Notes: generated by a model from the letters alone, not told the origin. A stretch of 64,000 bases of DNA from Motilimonas eburnea (GCF_021295345.1 NZ_JAIMJB010000007.1:1-64000); one strand, 5' to 3'. Positions 25,471 to 35,593 are shown, counted from the first letter of the stretch. Numbers and translations are program-made.

Positions 25471-28083
25471 ATGCAGGCCACCGCCCCCCATACTTTTGAC
25501 AGTTTAGCGCTAAAAGATATTAAAGCCTCCATGGCCAATTTTAATGCCCATCAGGCAGCGCGCTTTAGCCAAATGGATGACATTAGCGAGCTGGTCACCC
25601 AACGCTCCGATTACGTGGATCAGTTACTTTGCCAACTTTGGCAACACTACCTAACGGACGAAGCAGACTGTTTCAGCTTGGTCGCCGTGGGAGGCTATGG
25701 TCGCGGCGAACTTCACCCGAGATCAGACATTGATTTGTTGATCCTAAGTGCCGACGAATTAAGCCTCGAAACAGAACAAAAGATCAGTGCTTTCATTACT
25801 TTTTTATGGGATCTCAAGCTCGAGATTGGCCACAGTGTCCGCACGATTTCTGACTGTATTCAACTGGGGCTTGATGATATCACCATCGCGACTAACCTGA
25901 TTGAAAGTCGTTTAATTAGTGGCCATCAGGAAACATTTACTGAGTTAAAGCGCCAATTACACCTACCCAATTTTTGGCCGTCAAAGTCATTTTTCAGTGC
26001 TAAGCGCGAAGAGCAGCGTAAGCGTCACCTCAACTACCGTGATAATGGCTACAGTTTAGAGCCTGATATCAAAAGTAACCCAGGTGGTTTGCGGGATCTA
26101 CACACATTGTACTGGGTGGCTCGTCGTCATTTTGGCGCCGAAAACTTGCTTGAGATGACCATAGACAATTACCTCACCCAAGCGGAATATCGTGAGTTGC
26201 TGGAGTGTCAGAACTTCTTGTGGAAAATTCGCTTCGCACTGCACTTAGTGACTAAACGCAGCGACAATCGCTTGCTGTTTGATTATCAAACCGATGTCGC
26301 ACAAAAACTGGGTTACATTGAGCAAGGGAACGGCGGCATTGAAACCATGATGAAGCAGTTCTATCGCACCATCCGGCGCGTTGCTGAACTCAATGAAATG
26401 TTACTGCAGCACTTTGATGAAGATATTTTGGGCAATGCAGACCACAACCCTATTGCCATCGATGAGCATTTTCAGCTTAAGGGGAATCGCATTGTGCTGA
26501 TCACCCCGGGCGAGTTTTTCTACCGGCCCGAAAGCATTTTGCAGCTATTTTTACACATCGCCGACAACCCAGATATCAAAGGGATATACTCCACCACGTT
26601 ACGCGAGATCCGTGAGAGTCGCCGTCGCCTAACCTATTGGTTACAAGATATTCCTGCTTGTAGGGAAAAGTTTCTCGCTTTATTAAAGCACCCCAGAGGC
26701 ATGGGCTTACCACTGACCTTGATGCACAAATACGGCGTATTGGCGGCCTACATACCACAGTGGAATAAGATTTTAGGACAAATGCAATTTGACCTGTTTC
26801 ATGCCTACACAGTCGATGAACACACCCATAGATTAATCAAGTATATTTACCATTACCCTACCGCTGAGTCTAAAGTCGACCACCCAATTTGCGGCGATTT
26901 GTTTCCCACCATCAAAAAGCCTGAGTTATTGTTTTTGGCAGCCATTTTTCACGACATTGCCAAAGGGCGAAAAGGAGACCACTCCGAATTAGGTGCTGTC
27001 GATGCATTGGCTTTTTGTGAATTACATGGATTAAGCGCCCATGATGCCCGATTAGTGGCGTGGCTGGTTAAACATCATTTGGTCATGTCGGTTACGGCGC
27101 AGCGCCGAGATATCCAAGATCCCGACGTGATCACTGAGTTTGCCCGCGTGGTACAAGATGAAAAGTATTTAAACTACCTATTGCTGCTCACGGTGGCGGA
27201 TATCTGTGCGACGAATGATGACGTATGGAACAGTTGGAAGGGTGCCCTGCTCAAAGAGCTCTATTACCAAACCCAAAAAGCCCTGCGTCGCGGATTGGAA
27301 AAGCCCATCGACGTACGTAGCCGCATTCGTGATCACAAACAACAAGCCTTGAATAAACTATTGGCTCGCGCCTTCAATAGCCAGCAAGTTGAAACCTTAT
27401 GGAAACGCTTTAAAGCCGACTATTTCTTACGCCATACACCATCACAAATCGCCTGGCACAGTGAATACATCTTGCAGCATCATGATCCAGATAAGCCCTT
27501 AGTATTAGTCAGTAAGCGCGCTTCTCGTGGTGGTAATGAAATATTTATATATTGCAAAGACACCTTAGATTTATTTGCTACCGTGGCAACGGAGTTATCC
27601 AATAAAAACCTCAATATTCACGATGCTACCATCATGAACAGTCGCGACGGATTTACCTTGGATACCTTTGTTGTACTTGAACCGGATGGTGAGCCTTTAG
27701 CGCTGGACCGCACCCTAGCAATCAAGCCCGCTTTAGAACAAGCCCTCAGTTATCCCGATAAAGTAGTGCCTCGTTGCCATCGCCTCTCGCGACAGAAAAA
27801 ACAGTTTACGGTTAAAACACAAGTTAACTTTCTCCCCAACAAAAACCATCGAACCATGATGGAGCTCATCGCCTACGACACACCGGGTTTATTAGCATCC
27901 ATAGGTGATGTGTTCCAGCAATTAGATGTTATGTTACACACCGCCAAGATCACGACCATAGGTGAGCAAGTCGAAGACTTTTTCATCATTACAACCGAAG
28001 AAGGTAAAGCACTTAGCGAAGCGCAACAAACGCAGCTAAAACAGACCCTCATCAGTGCCCTGGCAAGTAATGCTCATTCTTGA
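25471..28083 (+). CDS. glnD: PII uridylyltransferase / uridylyl-removing enzyme
   Basis: GlnD senses glutamine and adds or removes UMP on PII, controlling glutamine synthetase and nitrogen genes. The 870-aa protein has the nucleotidyltransferase motif GGYGRGELHPRSDIDLLIL (around residues 75-93), an HD hydrolase domain with FLAAIFHDIAKG, and two C-terminal ACT domains (IFIYCKDTLDLFATV and ELIAYDTPGLLASIG). It follows map by 36 bp, the standard map-glnD pair. Confidence 0.97.
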   Translation: MQATAPHTFDSLALKDIKASMANFNAHQAARFSQMDDISELVTQRSDYVDQLLCQLWQHYLTDEADCFSLVAVGGYGRGELHPRSDIDLLILSADELSLETEQKISAFITFLWDLKLEIGHSVRTISDCIQLGLDDITIATNLIESRLISGHQETFTELKRQLHLPNFWPSKSFFSAKREEQRKRHLNYRDNGYSLEPDIKSNPGGLRDLHTLYWVARRHFGAENLLEMTIDNYLTQAEYRELLECQNFLWKIRFALHLVTKRSDNRLLFDYQTDVAQKLGYIEQGNGGIETMMKQFYRTIRRVAELNEMLLQHFDEDILGNADHNPIAIDEHFQLKGNRIVLITPGEFFYRPESILQLFLHIADNPDIKGIYSTTLREIRESRRRLTYWLQDIPACREKFLALLKHPRGMGLPLTLMHKYGVLAAYIPQWNKILGQMQFDLFHAYTVDEHTHRLIKYIYHYPTAESKVDHPICGDLFPTIKKPELLFLAAIFHDIAKGRKGDHSELGAVDALAFCELHGLSAHDARLVAWLVKHHLVMSVTAQRRDIQDPDVITEFARVVQDEKYLNYLLLLTVADICATNDDVWNSWKGALLKELYYQTQKALRRGLEKPIDVRSRIRDHKQQALNKLLARAFNSQQVETLWKRFKADYFLRHTPSQIAWHSEYILQHHDPDKPLVLVSKRASRGGNEIFIYCKDTLDLFATVATELSNKNLNIHDATIMNSRDGFTLDTFVVLEPDGEPLALDRTLAIKPALEQALSYPDKVVPRCHRLSRQKKQFTVKTQVNFLPNKNHRTMMELIAYDTPGLLASIGDVFQQLDVMLHTAKITTIGEQVEDFFIITTEEGKALSEAQQTQLKQTLISALASNAHS

Positions 28084-28124
28084 CAATGTCTTAGACTGAC
28101 TCCTAAACGTGATCATAAACCGAA

Positions 28125-28149
28125 TTTGGCCACCTCAACGGTGGCCAAA
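28125..28149 (+). terminator. Stem-loop after glnD
   Basis: TTTGGCCACC-TCAAC-GGTGGCCAAA is a perfect 10-bp inverted repeat 42 nt after the glnD stop. It is followed by ATAACAC rather than a T-run, so it is a probable but not textbook terminator. It could also protect the 3' end of the transcript. Confidence 0.65.
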
Positions 28150-28223
28150 ATAACACTGAGCCTTAATTTTTGAGGATAAACCTCGTACACTATGAACTGT
28201 TTTATCACTTATATACCTTTGCC

Positions 28224-28763
28224 ATGAACCCTGTGTCCGAGCTTGTCCCTCTCGCCATCTTTTTTTTAACGTATCAGTTTTATGATATCTACGTTGCAAC
28301 GGGATCATTAATGGCAGCCAGCACCCTAATGATCATCAGTCAATTATTGAAATTTGGCCGTGTTGATAAAGTCAAGCTCATGACCTTTGCTATGATCATT
28401 GTTTTTGGCTCACTGACCTTGTTGTTCGAAGAGGACGCCTTTATTAAATGGAAGGTAACTATCATCTATGGTTTATTTGCCGCTGCTCTTTGGGTGGCAC
28501 TTGTTGGATTTGATCATTGTCTAATCAAACACCTATTAGGTCGCGAGCTGAAGCTGTCCAATGCAGTTTGGTATCAGTTAACCCATGCTTGGGCCGTATT
28601 TTTTTTATTTTGTGCCTTACTGAACCTCTATATAGCTTTCTATTTACCCTTATCTATCTGGGTGAATTTTAAGGTATTTGGCTTACTCTCGCTCATGCTG
28701 GTATTTATTGCCGTCACGGGCTTATACGTTTACAAAAGCTTACCAACCGATAAAAAGGAATAA
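28224..28763 (+). CDS. yciB: Inner-membrane-spanning protein YciB (IspZ)
   Basis: YciB is an inner-membrane protein linked to cell envelope integrity and septation in enterics. Its exact biochemical role is unsettled. From ATG 28224 the product is 179 aa, equal to the E. coli protein, and the N-termini align without gaps, which favours this start over an in-frame TTG at 28170. Conserved blocks are [41 protein letters not shown] and [10 protein letters not shown]. Five membrane helices are expected. The ribosome-binding site is weak. It is paired with yciI, as in many proteobacteria. Confidence 0.92.
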   Translation: MNPVSELVPLAIFFLTYQFYDIYVATGSLMAASTLMIISQLLKFGRVDKVKLMTFAMIIVFGSLTLLFEEDAFIKWKVTIIYGLFAAALWVALVGFDHCLIKHLLGRELKLSNAVWYQLTHAWAVFFLFCALLNLYIAFYLPLSIWVNFKVFGLLSLMLVFIAVTGLYVYKSLPTDKKE

Positions 28764-28765
28764 AC

Positions 28766-29065
28766 ATGTGGTACTCCATTTACGCAACCGACGTGGCTGA
28801 TAGTTTACCCCTTCGTAAACAAGCTCGACCTGCGCACTTAGCACGCCTAGAGCAACTCAATGAAGCAGGCCGATTACTTGTTGCAGGCCCCTCTCCTGCC
28901 ATAGACAGTGAAGATCCCGCTGAAGCCGGATTTACCGGCTCCGTCGTCATTGCCAAATTTGACAGTTTAGCAGCAGCCAAAGCATGGGCAGACGCGGATC
29001 CTTACGTCGAGGCAGGCGTTTACGCTCAAGTTGAAGTTAAACCGTTTAAGCTTGTCTTACCCTAA
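28766..29065 (+). CDS. yciI: YciI-family protein
   Basis: This is a 99-aa soluble protein of the ferredoxin-like YciI family, whose function is not well defined. It shows the family histidine in [11 protein letters not shown] (residues 21-31), [11 protein letters not shown] and the C-terminal [17 protein letters not shown]. It starts 2 nt after yciB with AAAGGA as ribosome-binding site, so the two are one operon. Confidence 0.92.
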   Translation: MWYSIYATDVADSLPLRKQARPAHLARLEQLNEAGRLLVAGPSPAIDSEDPAEAGFTGSVVIAKFDSLAAAKAWADADPYVEAGVYAQVEVKPFKLVLP

Positions 29066-29084
29066 GCTTAGCCTTGCCCTCGTT

Positions 29085-29107
29085 AAGGGAGCCTAATTAG
29101 GCTTCCT
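29085..29107 (+). terminator. Terminator after yciI
   Basis: AAGGGAGCCT-AATT-AGGCTTCCTT type hairpin: arms AAGG(G)AGCCT and AGGCT(T)CCTT pair with one G-T wobble. It is followed by ATCCTGCTTTTC. It lies 20 nt after the yciI stop and fits a moderate intrinsic terminator. Confidence 0.65.
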
Positions 29108-29250
29108 TATCCTGCTTTTCGGTATAATCTCCTTGGTCCTCCCTTGCCTCTATTGATATAACTCACAATAACAAACATTAAAGACACATTTTCACAACGC
29201 CTGACTACGCTTAAGACTCAATTGACAAAAAAGTAAATAAGGTGACAACT

Positions 29251-29565
29251 ATGAAGATTAAAACGCTACTTGCCGCATCTCTGTTCTCGTTATCAGCCAT
29301 GACACATATGGTAGCCGCTGCCGAACAAGACCAAAATCAAAACCAAGTTGAGCAAGTAGAAACTCAACAAGCCGTGATCAATATCAATAGTGCAAACGAA
29401 GAAGAGCTAACCAAAATAAAAGGCGTTGGCGCTAAGAAGTCTAAAGACATCATTGCCTATCGTGAAAAAATTGGTCAATTCGAAACGGTTGAGCAATTAA
29501 TGGAAGTAGAAGGCATTGGTCAAGGGATCTTAGACAATAATAAAGGGTTGCTGGCAGTTAAATAA
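29251..29565 (+). CDS. ComEA-like helix-hairpin-helix protein
   Basis: This is a secreted 104-aa protein. The signal peptide is residues 1-24 (LLAASLFSLSAMTHMVAAA). A glutamine-rich linker (QDQNQNQVEQVETQQ) precedes a double helix-hairpin-helix domain, ININSANEEELTKIKGVGAKKSKDIIAYREK (key parts KGVGAKKS and VEGIGQGI). This family binds DNA, and periplasmic ComEA ratchets DNA in during natural transformation. A housekeeping role is also possible because many bacteria carry several paralogs. ATG 29251 is chosen over GTG 29242 because AAGGTG lies 6 nt upstream. Its 3' end overlaps the convergent regulator gene by 8 nt. Confidence 0.88.
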   Translation: MKIKTLLAASLFSLSAMTHMVAAAEQDQNQNQVEQVETQQAVININSANEEELTKIKGVGAKKSKDIIAYREKIGQFETVEQLMEVEGIGQGILDNNKGLLAVK

Positions 29566-30613
29566 TGATGGCTTCACTGTCACTGATGGTCAATGTGATG
29601 CCGTCAGTGGCGCGGTTAGCTGCAGCAGTTTGAAAAGCGAGGGTAAGGGGTAATGTCATGGTGAGTTCATGCTGCTCATAGGGATAATCAGGTAATAACC
29701 CTAAGCTCAGATCACAATGGAGATCCCCTTCTGTCAGGTTTGACGCCCTCGCTTTTATCCCTGCATTGCTGTAAATGATACGTCTCGTTGCCGTGTTTAG
29801 CTGCATCTGCATCAAGCTTAAGGGGTATTTTAGCGTCATTGCTTGATACTGACGATTCAAATAGCTCAGCATTTGGCTCGGTGATGTTAAACGATACTGC
29901 TGATGTTTATGATAGTGGCGGTAGTTGTCGTTAAGAAGGCTTTTTAAGATAGCGAGGCTCACCGCGGCATCCGGCTCGAGGGGATCCACGCCAGCAACAA
30001 ATAAACTGAGTTCGTGTTCTGATAGTTCAAAGTAAACCAACATCATACAGACGCTTTCACCCGTCACCACAAACTGCAAATAATCATGGATAAACCGACT
30101 GTTGCAGTTTAACTCCTTAATTAATAGGGTTGCGGCTTGATCATCACGACGAAAATAGGCCATGTGAGAAGTTAACTCTTGCTCTACCCCTAAGGCATAG
30201 CTGTGTTGCTCAAACACGGTTTTTCGTGGCTTTAACTCAAGCAGTATGGTTTGCTCTAGTGAAACCCAATGTTGTAACGGCTTAATAAAATAATCACTGG
30301 CGCCATTTTCGAGTGCTTCTGTGATGGCCTCCATGTTAGCAGCGGCAGAAATGACAATAATGGGTACTTGCTGTTGTAAACCTAAGATGGCCTTGATCAC
30401 TTGCTGACCATCCATGACGGGCATACCTAGATCACATAGCACAAGGTCGGGCAGCACATCATTAATCAGCTTCAGGCCATCAGCGCCATTATCCGCTTGA
30501 GCGACAATCGCGCCTCTTTGCTGCAAAAACTGAACTAACTGATGGCGAAACACGGCATCGTCTTCAATGACAACGAAGGTAAACGCGGCAAAGCACGGCT
30601 CGCACTTACTCAT
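29558..30613 (-). CDS. Response regulator, receiver + degenerate PP2C-like (RssB-like)
   Basis: This is a 351-aa protein. The receiver domain (residues about 12-130) has the acidic pocket (IEDD), phospho-acceptor D61 in LVLCDLGMPVMDG, and the switch lysine in FIKPL. The C-terminal about 200 residues have the layout of a SpoIIE/PP2C-type domain (ILKSLLNDNYR, LSYLNRQYQAM, IIYSNAGIKA, LSLGLLPDYPY), but I do not see the full set of metal-binding aspartates, as in the anti-adaptor-controlled regulator RssB. Role in RpoS turnover or an anti-sigma switch is therefore inferred, not shown. It overlaps the mlaA stop region by 8 nt and is probably co-transcribed with mlaA. Confidence 0.8.
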   Translation of the reverse strand: MSKCEPCFAAFTFVVIEDDAVFRHQLVQFLQQRGAIVAQADNGADGLKLINDVLPDLVLCDLGMPVMDGQQVIKAILGLQQQVPIIVISAAANMEAITEALENGASDYFIKPLQHWVSLEQTILLELKPRKTVFEQHSYALGVEQELTSHMAYFRRDDQAATLLIKELNCNSRFIHDYLQFVVTGESVCMMLVYFELSEHELSLFVAGVDPLEPDAAVSLAILKSLLNDNYRHYHKHQQYRLTSPSQMLSYLNRQYQAMTLKYPLSLMQMQLNTATRRIIYSNAGIKARASNLTEGDLHCDLSLGLLPDYPYEQHELTMTLPLTLAFQTAAANRATDGITLTISDSEAIII

Positions 30614-31367
30614 TCATAAACTCTTCTAGTTCTTCGTCAGATAAGGCGGGCCCAATGGGATCAACATAAGCCTCACCATGAACCCGAAAGTTTACATTTT
30701 GAATATAGGCATCACGCACAAAGATATATGGATCCAGTGCTTGCTCGATCAAGGGATCACTGTCGAGGAGCTGCGCGCGTTTGTAAATGGAATCTGCGCC
30801 CCACCGTAGCAAAATTTCAAAATAACTCAGCTCGGTATAGGGAAAATAGAGCTTATCAACGATGTCGCCCACTAATTCACGTGTTGTCGTTGGGCCATAA
30901 AATGGCACCATCAAATATGCGCCATGGCCGATTCCCACTTGGCTCATGACGGCCTGAAATTCAGCTCGATCACGCTCTAATCCGCCGTAACTTGCCACAT
31001 CAAACAGCCCTGCTAAACCAAATGTTGAATTTACGGCAAAACGCACCACACTGGCTAAGGAGGCCTCCACGTCTAACATCAGTAGGTGGTTAACGGCGCT
31101 GGAAGGCTCGTCAAAATTCAGCACAAAATTATTCACAGCCTCACGGCCGCCATTAGGAATATAGTTAACGTAAGCTTTAGTCACAGGTAAGTACAGGCTC
31201 TGGTCGACACGGTAATTGAAGTCCCAAAACGAGCGGTTTAGGCCTTCAAAGGGGTCGCTTACAGACCCATCAGAAGTGGTTTTTGAGGCATGAGTGAAAC
31301 TGGCAAAACACATTAATGCCAACCCAATAAACATCCAAAACCATACGCGTTGGACTTTCATTTTCAT
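30606..31367 (-). CDS. mlaA: Phospholipid-binding protein MlaA (VacJ)
   Basis: MlaA removes misplaced phospholipids from the outer leaflet of the outer membrane and passes them to the Mla pathway. The 253-aa precursor has the family blocks DPFEGLNRSFWDFNYRVD, VNNFVLNFDEPSSAVNHLL, NSTFGLAGLFDVA, VPFYGPTTTRELVGDIVD. The signal peptide contains a cysteine (GLALMCFAS), but methionine before it does not fit a lipobox. Cleavage after THA by signal peptidase I is as likely, so lipid attachment is doubtful. It follows ccmI by 53 bp. Confidence 0.93.
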   Translation of the reverse strand: MKMKVQRVWFWMFIGLALMCFASFTHASKTTSDGSVSDPFEGLNRSFWDFNYRVDQSLYLPVTKAYVNYIPNGGREAVNNFVLNFDEPSSAVNHLLMLDVEASLASVVRFAVNSTFGLAGLFDVASYGGLERDRAEFQAVMSQVGIGHGAYLMVPFYGPTTTRELVGDIVDKLYFPYTELSYFEILLRWGADSIYKRAQLLDSDPLIEQALDPYIFVRDAYIQNVNFRVHGEAYVDPIGPALSDEELEEFMNE

Positions 31368-31420
31368 GCCTCAGCAATCAATTGATTTCTATTTGTAAAT
31401 GTAGCAAAACCAATTAAGAA

Positions 31421-32653
31421 TTACATCTTAGTATCAACGACGATTGTAATAACGCTGCTTTCTCCAGCGGCCACAACCTGACTTTGCCCTTCCCATTCAC
31501 CGCTAGCTGCCGACACATTTTCATCCATCGAGACCCGCGCTTTAACAATGAAAGCACTTTGCTGGCTTAACTTAAGCTCAGGCACCATGGCATCAGCGTC
31601 CGATAAGGTGATTGTGACGGGAAAGCGGCCCAATGGAATTTTCTTTGCCGCTAGGGGCATCTTAGGCCCATCTACCATTTGCGCAAACACAAATAAATAG
31701 CCTTTCTCTGGTAAGCTGACTTGCTCGTCTAATGTCACGGCGACTTGATAACTCACCCCTTGGCTGGCATCGGAGGTCACTTCATCTTGTGCTGCCAACT
31801 GCTCCTTAGCATAGGCGATACTACTTTGGACCATGTTGTAACGCTCACTATTTGGCTCAAGGAAAGCAAGCATGGTTTGCCAACGGCTGATCGCGGTCGC
31901 AAAGTCATTTTGCTGCAGGGCCATAAAAGCATAAACCGATAGGGCTTGTAAGTTGTTTGGCTCCAATCCTACCGTGGCTACAATTAAGTTTTCGGCTTGT
32001 TTCACTTTGAGGGGATCTTCGGTTTGTAACAAGGCTTGAGCAAAAGCCACTCGCACAGCGCTGTCAGTTGGCGAGAGTCGATAAGCTTGACGCAACGCAT
32101 CTTCCGCCATTTGGCCATCACGCAAAGCAAAGGCTAATCGACCTAGCATCAACCAGCCTTGACTATCAGAGGGTTGATTGGCGAGGTGGGTGCGTAGTGC
32201 TAAGATAAAGTCATCCACTTCTTGCTTAGAGGGCGGTTGGCCATTGGCCATGGTCATTTTTTGCTGCAACGTCTCATAATTAGCCATCACCGATTGCCAG
32301 TGAGTCACTTGTTGGCTTGAGCCGTATTGCCAATATAAACCAATACATAAGGCAAAAAACAAGACGATCCCGGGCGCAATTAATGCAACCAAATTCACTT
32401 TTTTGACTTGTTGTTCTGCCTCTACCACATCTTCGAGCAAGTTCTTTTGTAGCTCGGTTAACACTTCATCTTGTTGCTTGATTAAGCCTTGGTCTACGTC
32501 TTGCTCAATCTCTTTTACACGACCTTGATACAAGGTTTTATTTAAGCTATCTCGATCTTCTTGTTGTACCTGGCGGTTCTTTAAAGCAGGTATGACTAAA
32601 GACAAGCTAGCAATGGCTAACAACAATATACACAACAGCCAGAATAGCAGCAT
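31421..32653 (-). CDS. ccmI: Cytochrome c biogenesis protein CcmI
   Basis: CcmI holds apocytochrome c for the heme lyase CcmF/CcmH. The 410-aa protein has an N-terminal membrane helix (LLFWLLCILLLAIASLSLVI), a cytoplasmic charged loop, a second membrane helix near residue 100 (LIAPGIVLFFALCIGLYW), then periplasmic TPR repeats (about 150-290; GWLMLGRLAFALRDGQMAEDALRQAYRLSP region) and a beta-rich C-terminal domain (VSLPEKGYLFVFAQ). The start overlaps the ccmH stop by one base. Confidence 0.93.
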   Translation of the reverse strand: MLLFWLLCILLLAIASLSLVIPALKNRQVQQEDRDSLNKTLYQGRVKEIEQDVDQGLIKQQDEVLTELQKNLLEDVVEAEQQVKKVNLVALIAPGIVLFFALCIGLYWQYGSSQQVTHWQSVMANYETLQQKMTMANGQPPSKQEVDDFILALRTHLANQPSDSQGWLMLGRLAFALRDGQMAEDALRQAYRLSPTDSAVRVAFAQALLQTEDPLKVKQAENLIVATVGLEPNNLQALSVYAFMALQQNDFATAISRWQTMLAFLEPNSERYNMVQSSIAYAKEQLAAQDEVTSDASQGVSYQVAVTLDEQVSLPEKGYLFVFAQMVDGPKMPLAAKKIPLGRFPVTITLSDADAMVPELKLSQQSAFIVKARVSMDENVSAASGEWEGQSQVVAAGESSVITIVVDTKM

Positions 32654-33111
32654 TAGTCTTTATCTCCGTTTAAAATACGCGCTAGCTTCGCCTGTTCAGC
32701 CGTATCCATCTCTGGGGCTGAATCCACTTTTTTAACCACTCGGGTCTTGTGCCATAACACCACTAAGCCGCCAAAGACAAAAAACAAAGGCCCGAGCCAA
32801 AGGAAAATAGTGGCCGGTGTCATTGGCGGATCATAGGTAACAAAGTTGCCAAATCGGGCGGCCATGTAATCGACCACTTGATCTCGGTCTTTTCCTTGTT
32901 TGACCAATTCGTAGGCTTTTTGGCGTAAATCTTGTGCTAAAGGCGCGTTAGAATCAGCAATGTTTTGGTTTTGACATTTAGGACAACGTAACTCTTTCGT
33001 TAGCTGTTGAAATAGCACCTCTTGTTCTTTGCTATCAAATTCATAAACCTGAATGGCTGCTTGGCTAGCAAAACAGAGCAATGAGGTAATGATTAACATG
33101 ACGATACGCAT
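32653..33111 (-). CDS. ccmH: Cytochrome c-type biogenesis protein CcmH
   Basis: CcmH reduces the heme-binding cysteines of apocytochrome c. The 152-aa protein has a signal peptide (residues 1-18), the family motif LRCPKCQNQNIADSNAPLA with redox cysteines C43 and C46, the helical bundle LRQKAYELV, and a C-terminal membrane anchor (IFLWLGPLFFVFGGLVVLW). It is the short, non-fused CcmH, with the TPR part encoded separately by ccmI. Confidence 0.96.
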   Translation of the reverse strand: MRIVMLIITSLLCFASQAAIQVYEFDSKEQEVLFQQLTKELRCPKCQNQNIADSNAPLAQDLRQKAYELVKQGKDRDQVVDYMAARFGNFVTYDPPMTPATIFLWLGPLFFVFGGLVVLWHKTRVVKKVDSAPEMDTAEQAKLARILNGDKD

Positions 33112-33648
33112 CTATTTCAGCTCCTTAAACATAGGCAATAAGGTTTGCTGCCAAACTTGATCATTCACATCGCCCACGTGGCGATACTGGATCACCCCTT
33201 GGCTATCAATCAGGTAGGTTTCCGGCGCACCATACACGCCCAAATCGAGGCCCAACATGCCGTCTTTATCATATAGGCTCACCTGATACGGGTCGCCAAG
33301 CTGCGTTAACCAGCCGATGGCTTTTTCTCGATCATCTTTGTAATTAAGGCCAACAATATAAATGCCTTCGGCCGCTAACTTATTGAGGTAAGTATGCTCG
33401 GCGTAGCAAGTTGGACACCACGTTGCCCACACATTGAGCAACATTGGCTTGCCTTTAAAAATCGAAGCATCATGTTGTATATCTTGCTGATAAAGATCTT
33501 GCAAAGTAAAGGTCGGCACCGGCTGACCGATCAAGGCCGACTCTAACTTGGAAGGATCAGAGTACAGCCCTTTAAATAAAAACACGACCGCAACCAAAAA
33601 CACCATTAAGGGTAACAGTAATACCCACAATTTAGATTTTTGCTGCAT
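33112..33648 (-). CDS. ccmG: Thiol:disulfide interchange protein CcmG (DsbE)
   Basis: This membrane-anchored periplasmic thioredoxin-like protein keeps apocytochrome c reduced. The start is set at ATG 33648, because AAAAGGAG lies just upstream. An in-frame ATG 7 codons earlier lacks this. The 178-aa product has one N-terminal membrane helix and WATWCPTCYAEH with C78 and C81, then GVYGAPETYLID. It overlaps the ccmF 3' end by 17 nt. Confidence 0.95.
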   Translation of the reverse strand: MQQKSKLWVLLLPLMVFLVAVVFLFKGLYSDPSKLESALIGQPVPTFTLQDLYQQDIQHDASIFKGKPMLLNVWATWCPTCYAEHTYLNKLAAEGIYIVGLNYKDDREKAIGWLTQLGDPYQVSLYDKDGMLGLDLGVYGAPETYLIDSQGVIQYRHVGDVNDQVWQQTLLPMFKELK

Positions 33649-35593
33649 GTTGGGCTCCTTTTGATGCAAACCGATAGCGCTTATCCAACATCATTAACAC
33701 ACCGCCAAATGACATGATCAATGCGCCAAACCAAATCCAACGAATAAAGGGTTTGTAGTAAATGCGCAATGCCCATGCTCCATTGTCTAACTGCTCACCT
33801 AAAGCGGCATAGAGGTCACGGGTAAAACCCGCATCGATGGCAGCTTCCGTCATCACATTACGCTGAACACGATAAAAGCGTTTTTCGGCGCGCATCGTGG
33901 TGACATAACGTTCGTCTTTTTCAACCTTCAAAACCCCTGTGTGGCCGTCGAAGTTAGGCCCATTTAGTGCTTCAACACCTTCAAAGGTAAATCGATAATG
34001 CTCAAATTCGACTTGATCGCCTGGCACCATGCGTACATCGCGTTCAATACTGAAGTTTTGCGTCATGGTGATGCCGATGACCATCACAGCAAAGCCAATA
34101 TGCCCCAATATCATGGCCCAATGGCTAATACTAAGCTTAAGTAAGCCACTCACAAAGGCGTGGCGATGTGTCGCTCGTAACCAGGTTTCTTGTAACGAGG
34201 TGACTATCACCCAAGCGCCAAGAAAACACCCCAGCATAGCTAGCCAAGTCAACTCAGGCGCAAAGGCATATAAAAATAACGCCGTGATGCCAATTGAAAC
34301 CAGTAAGCTTAACAATAAAGGCTGTAAAAGCTCTGCCCCTTGCTGCTTCTTCCAGCGCACCAGAGGGCCGATGCCAAGTAGCACCATAAAGGGCACAATC
34401 AGCACCGTAAAAATACGGTTAAAGAAGGGCTCACCAATCGAAATACTGCCCAAGCCAATTTCTTTGTGCACCAGAGGCAATAAGGTGCCCAGTAACACCA
34501 CGATCAAAGCGGCCACCAATAATATATTGTTACTGAGTAAGAATGACTCACGCGACAATAAGGTATAAGTGCCACGACTTTTCACCGCATTGGCTTTAAT
34601 GGCATAGAGTAACAAGGACCCACCTATCACCATGATCAAAAAGCCGAGAATAAATAATCCTCGCTCAGGATCACTGGCAAAGGCGTGAACCGAAACCAAC
34701 ACCCCTGAGCGCACCAAAAAGGTACCGAGCAAGCTCAGTGAAAAAGCAGAGATAGCCAGTAACACGGTCCAAGCCTTAAACACACCGCGCTTTTCAGACA
34801 CCGCTAAAGAGTGAATTAATGCGGTTCCCACCAGCCAAGGCATAAAAGAAGCGTTTTCAACCGGATCCCAAAACCACCAGCCACCCCAGCCGAGCTCGTA
34901 ATATGCCCACCAGCTTCCTAATGCGATCCCTGCAGTGAGAAACACCCAGGCAGCCATGGTCCAAGGTCTTGACCAACGAGCCCATGCCGAGTCCAAACGC
35001 CCCTGCATTAACGAGGCGATCGCAAACGCAAAAGCAACCGAAAAGCCAACATACCCCATATACAGCATAGGGGGATGTAAGATTAAGCCAATGTCTTGTA
35101 GCAATGGGTTTAAGTCACGACCATCAACGGGAAAGTAAGGTAAGGTTCGCTCAAACGGATTGGACGTGATGATCACGAACAAATAGAAGCCCACCCCCAA
35201 CATCCCCATCACAGCAAGCACACGTGCAACCGACTCCAATGGCAAGTTTTTACTTAATAGCGCCACTGCTGCGGTCCAGCCGGCTAGGATCAACATCCAC
35301 AACAGCAGTGAGCCTTCGTGAGAGCCCCACACGGCGGATATTCGGTAATATAAAGGCAGCTCTGAGTTTGAATGGGAGGCGACATAAGCCACCGAGAAGT
35401 CATTAACGATGAACGCATAGGTTAAACAAGCATATGACAAAGCCACAAATAAGAACTGGCAAACGGCAAGGGTTCGAGCGCTGTTCATCAGCCCCGCATG
35501 GCCCGTATGGGCGCCCCAAAGAGGATAAAAACTGAGCAGCACCGATAATCCGCAAGCGATGATTAAGGTAAATTGGCCTAATTCAGGGATCAT
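33632..35593 (-). CDS. ccmF: Heme lyase CcmF
   Basis: CcmF joins heme from holo-CcmE to apocytochrome c. The 653-aa protein has about 15 membrane helices. The periplasmic heme-handling WWD domain reads [20 protein letters not shown] near residue 235. Conserved PMLYMGYVG and [11 protein letters not shown] motifs carry the axial histidine region. The 5' end overlaps ccmE (ATGA). Confidence 0.97.
   Translation of the reverse strand: MIPELGQFTLIIACGLSVLLSFYPLWGAHTGHAGLMNSARTLAVCQFLFVALSYACLTYAFIVNDFSVAYVASHSNSELPLYYRISAVWGSHEGSLLLWMLILAGWTAAVALLSKNLPLESVARVLAVMGMLGVGFYLFVIITSNPFERTLPYFPVDGRDLNPLLQDIGLILHPPMLYMGYVGFSVAFAFAIASLMQGRLDSAWARWSRPWTMAAWVFLTAGIALGSWWAYYELGWGGWWFWDPVENASFMPWLVGTALIHSLAVSEKRGVFKAWTVLLAISAFSLSLLGTFLVRSGVLVSVHAFASDPERGLFILGFLIMVIGGSLLLYAIKANAVKSRGTYTLLSRESFLLSNNILLVAALIVVLLGTLLPLVHKEIGLGSISIGEPFFNRIFTVLIVPFMVLLGIGPLVRWKKQQGAELLQPLLLSLLVSIGITALFLYAFAPELTWLAMLGCFLGAWVIVTSLQETWLRATHRHAFVSGLLKLSISHWAMILGHIGFAVMVIGITMTQNFSIERDVRMVPGDQVEFEHYRFTFEGVEALNGPNFDGHTGVLKVEKDERYVTTMRAEKRFYRVQRNVMTEAAIDAGFTRDLYAALGEQLDNGAWALRIYYKPFIRWIWFGALIMSFGGVLMMLDKRYRFASKGAQHAAKI

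Noticed and set aside
34029-34568. A 179-aa plus-strand open frame inside ccmF
   Set aside because: It lies wholly antisense to the conserved ccmF and has no protein-like domain or start signal.
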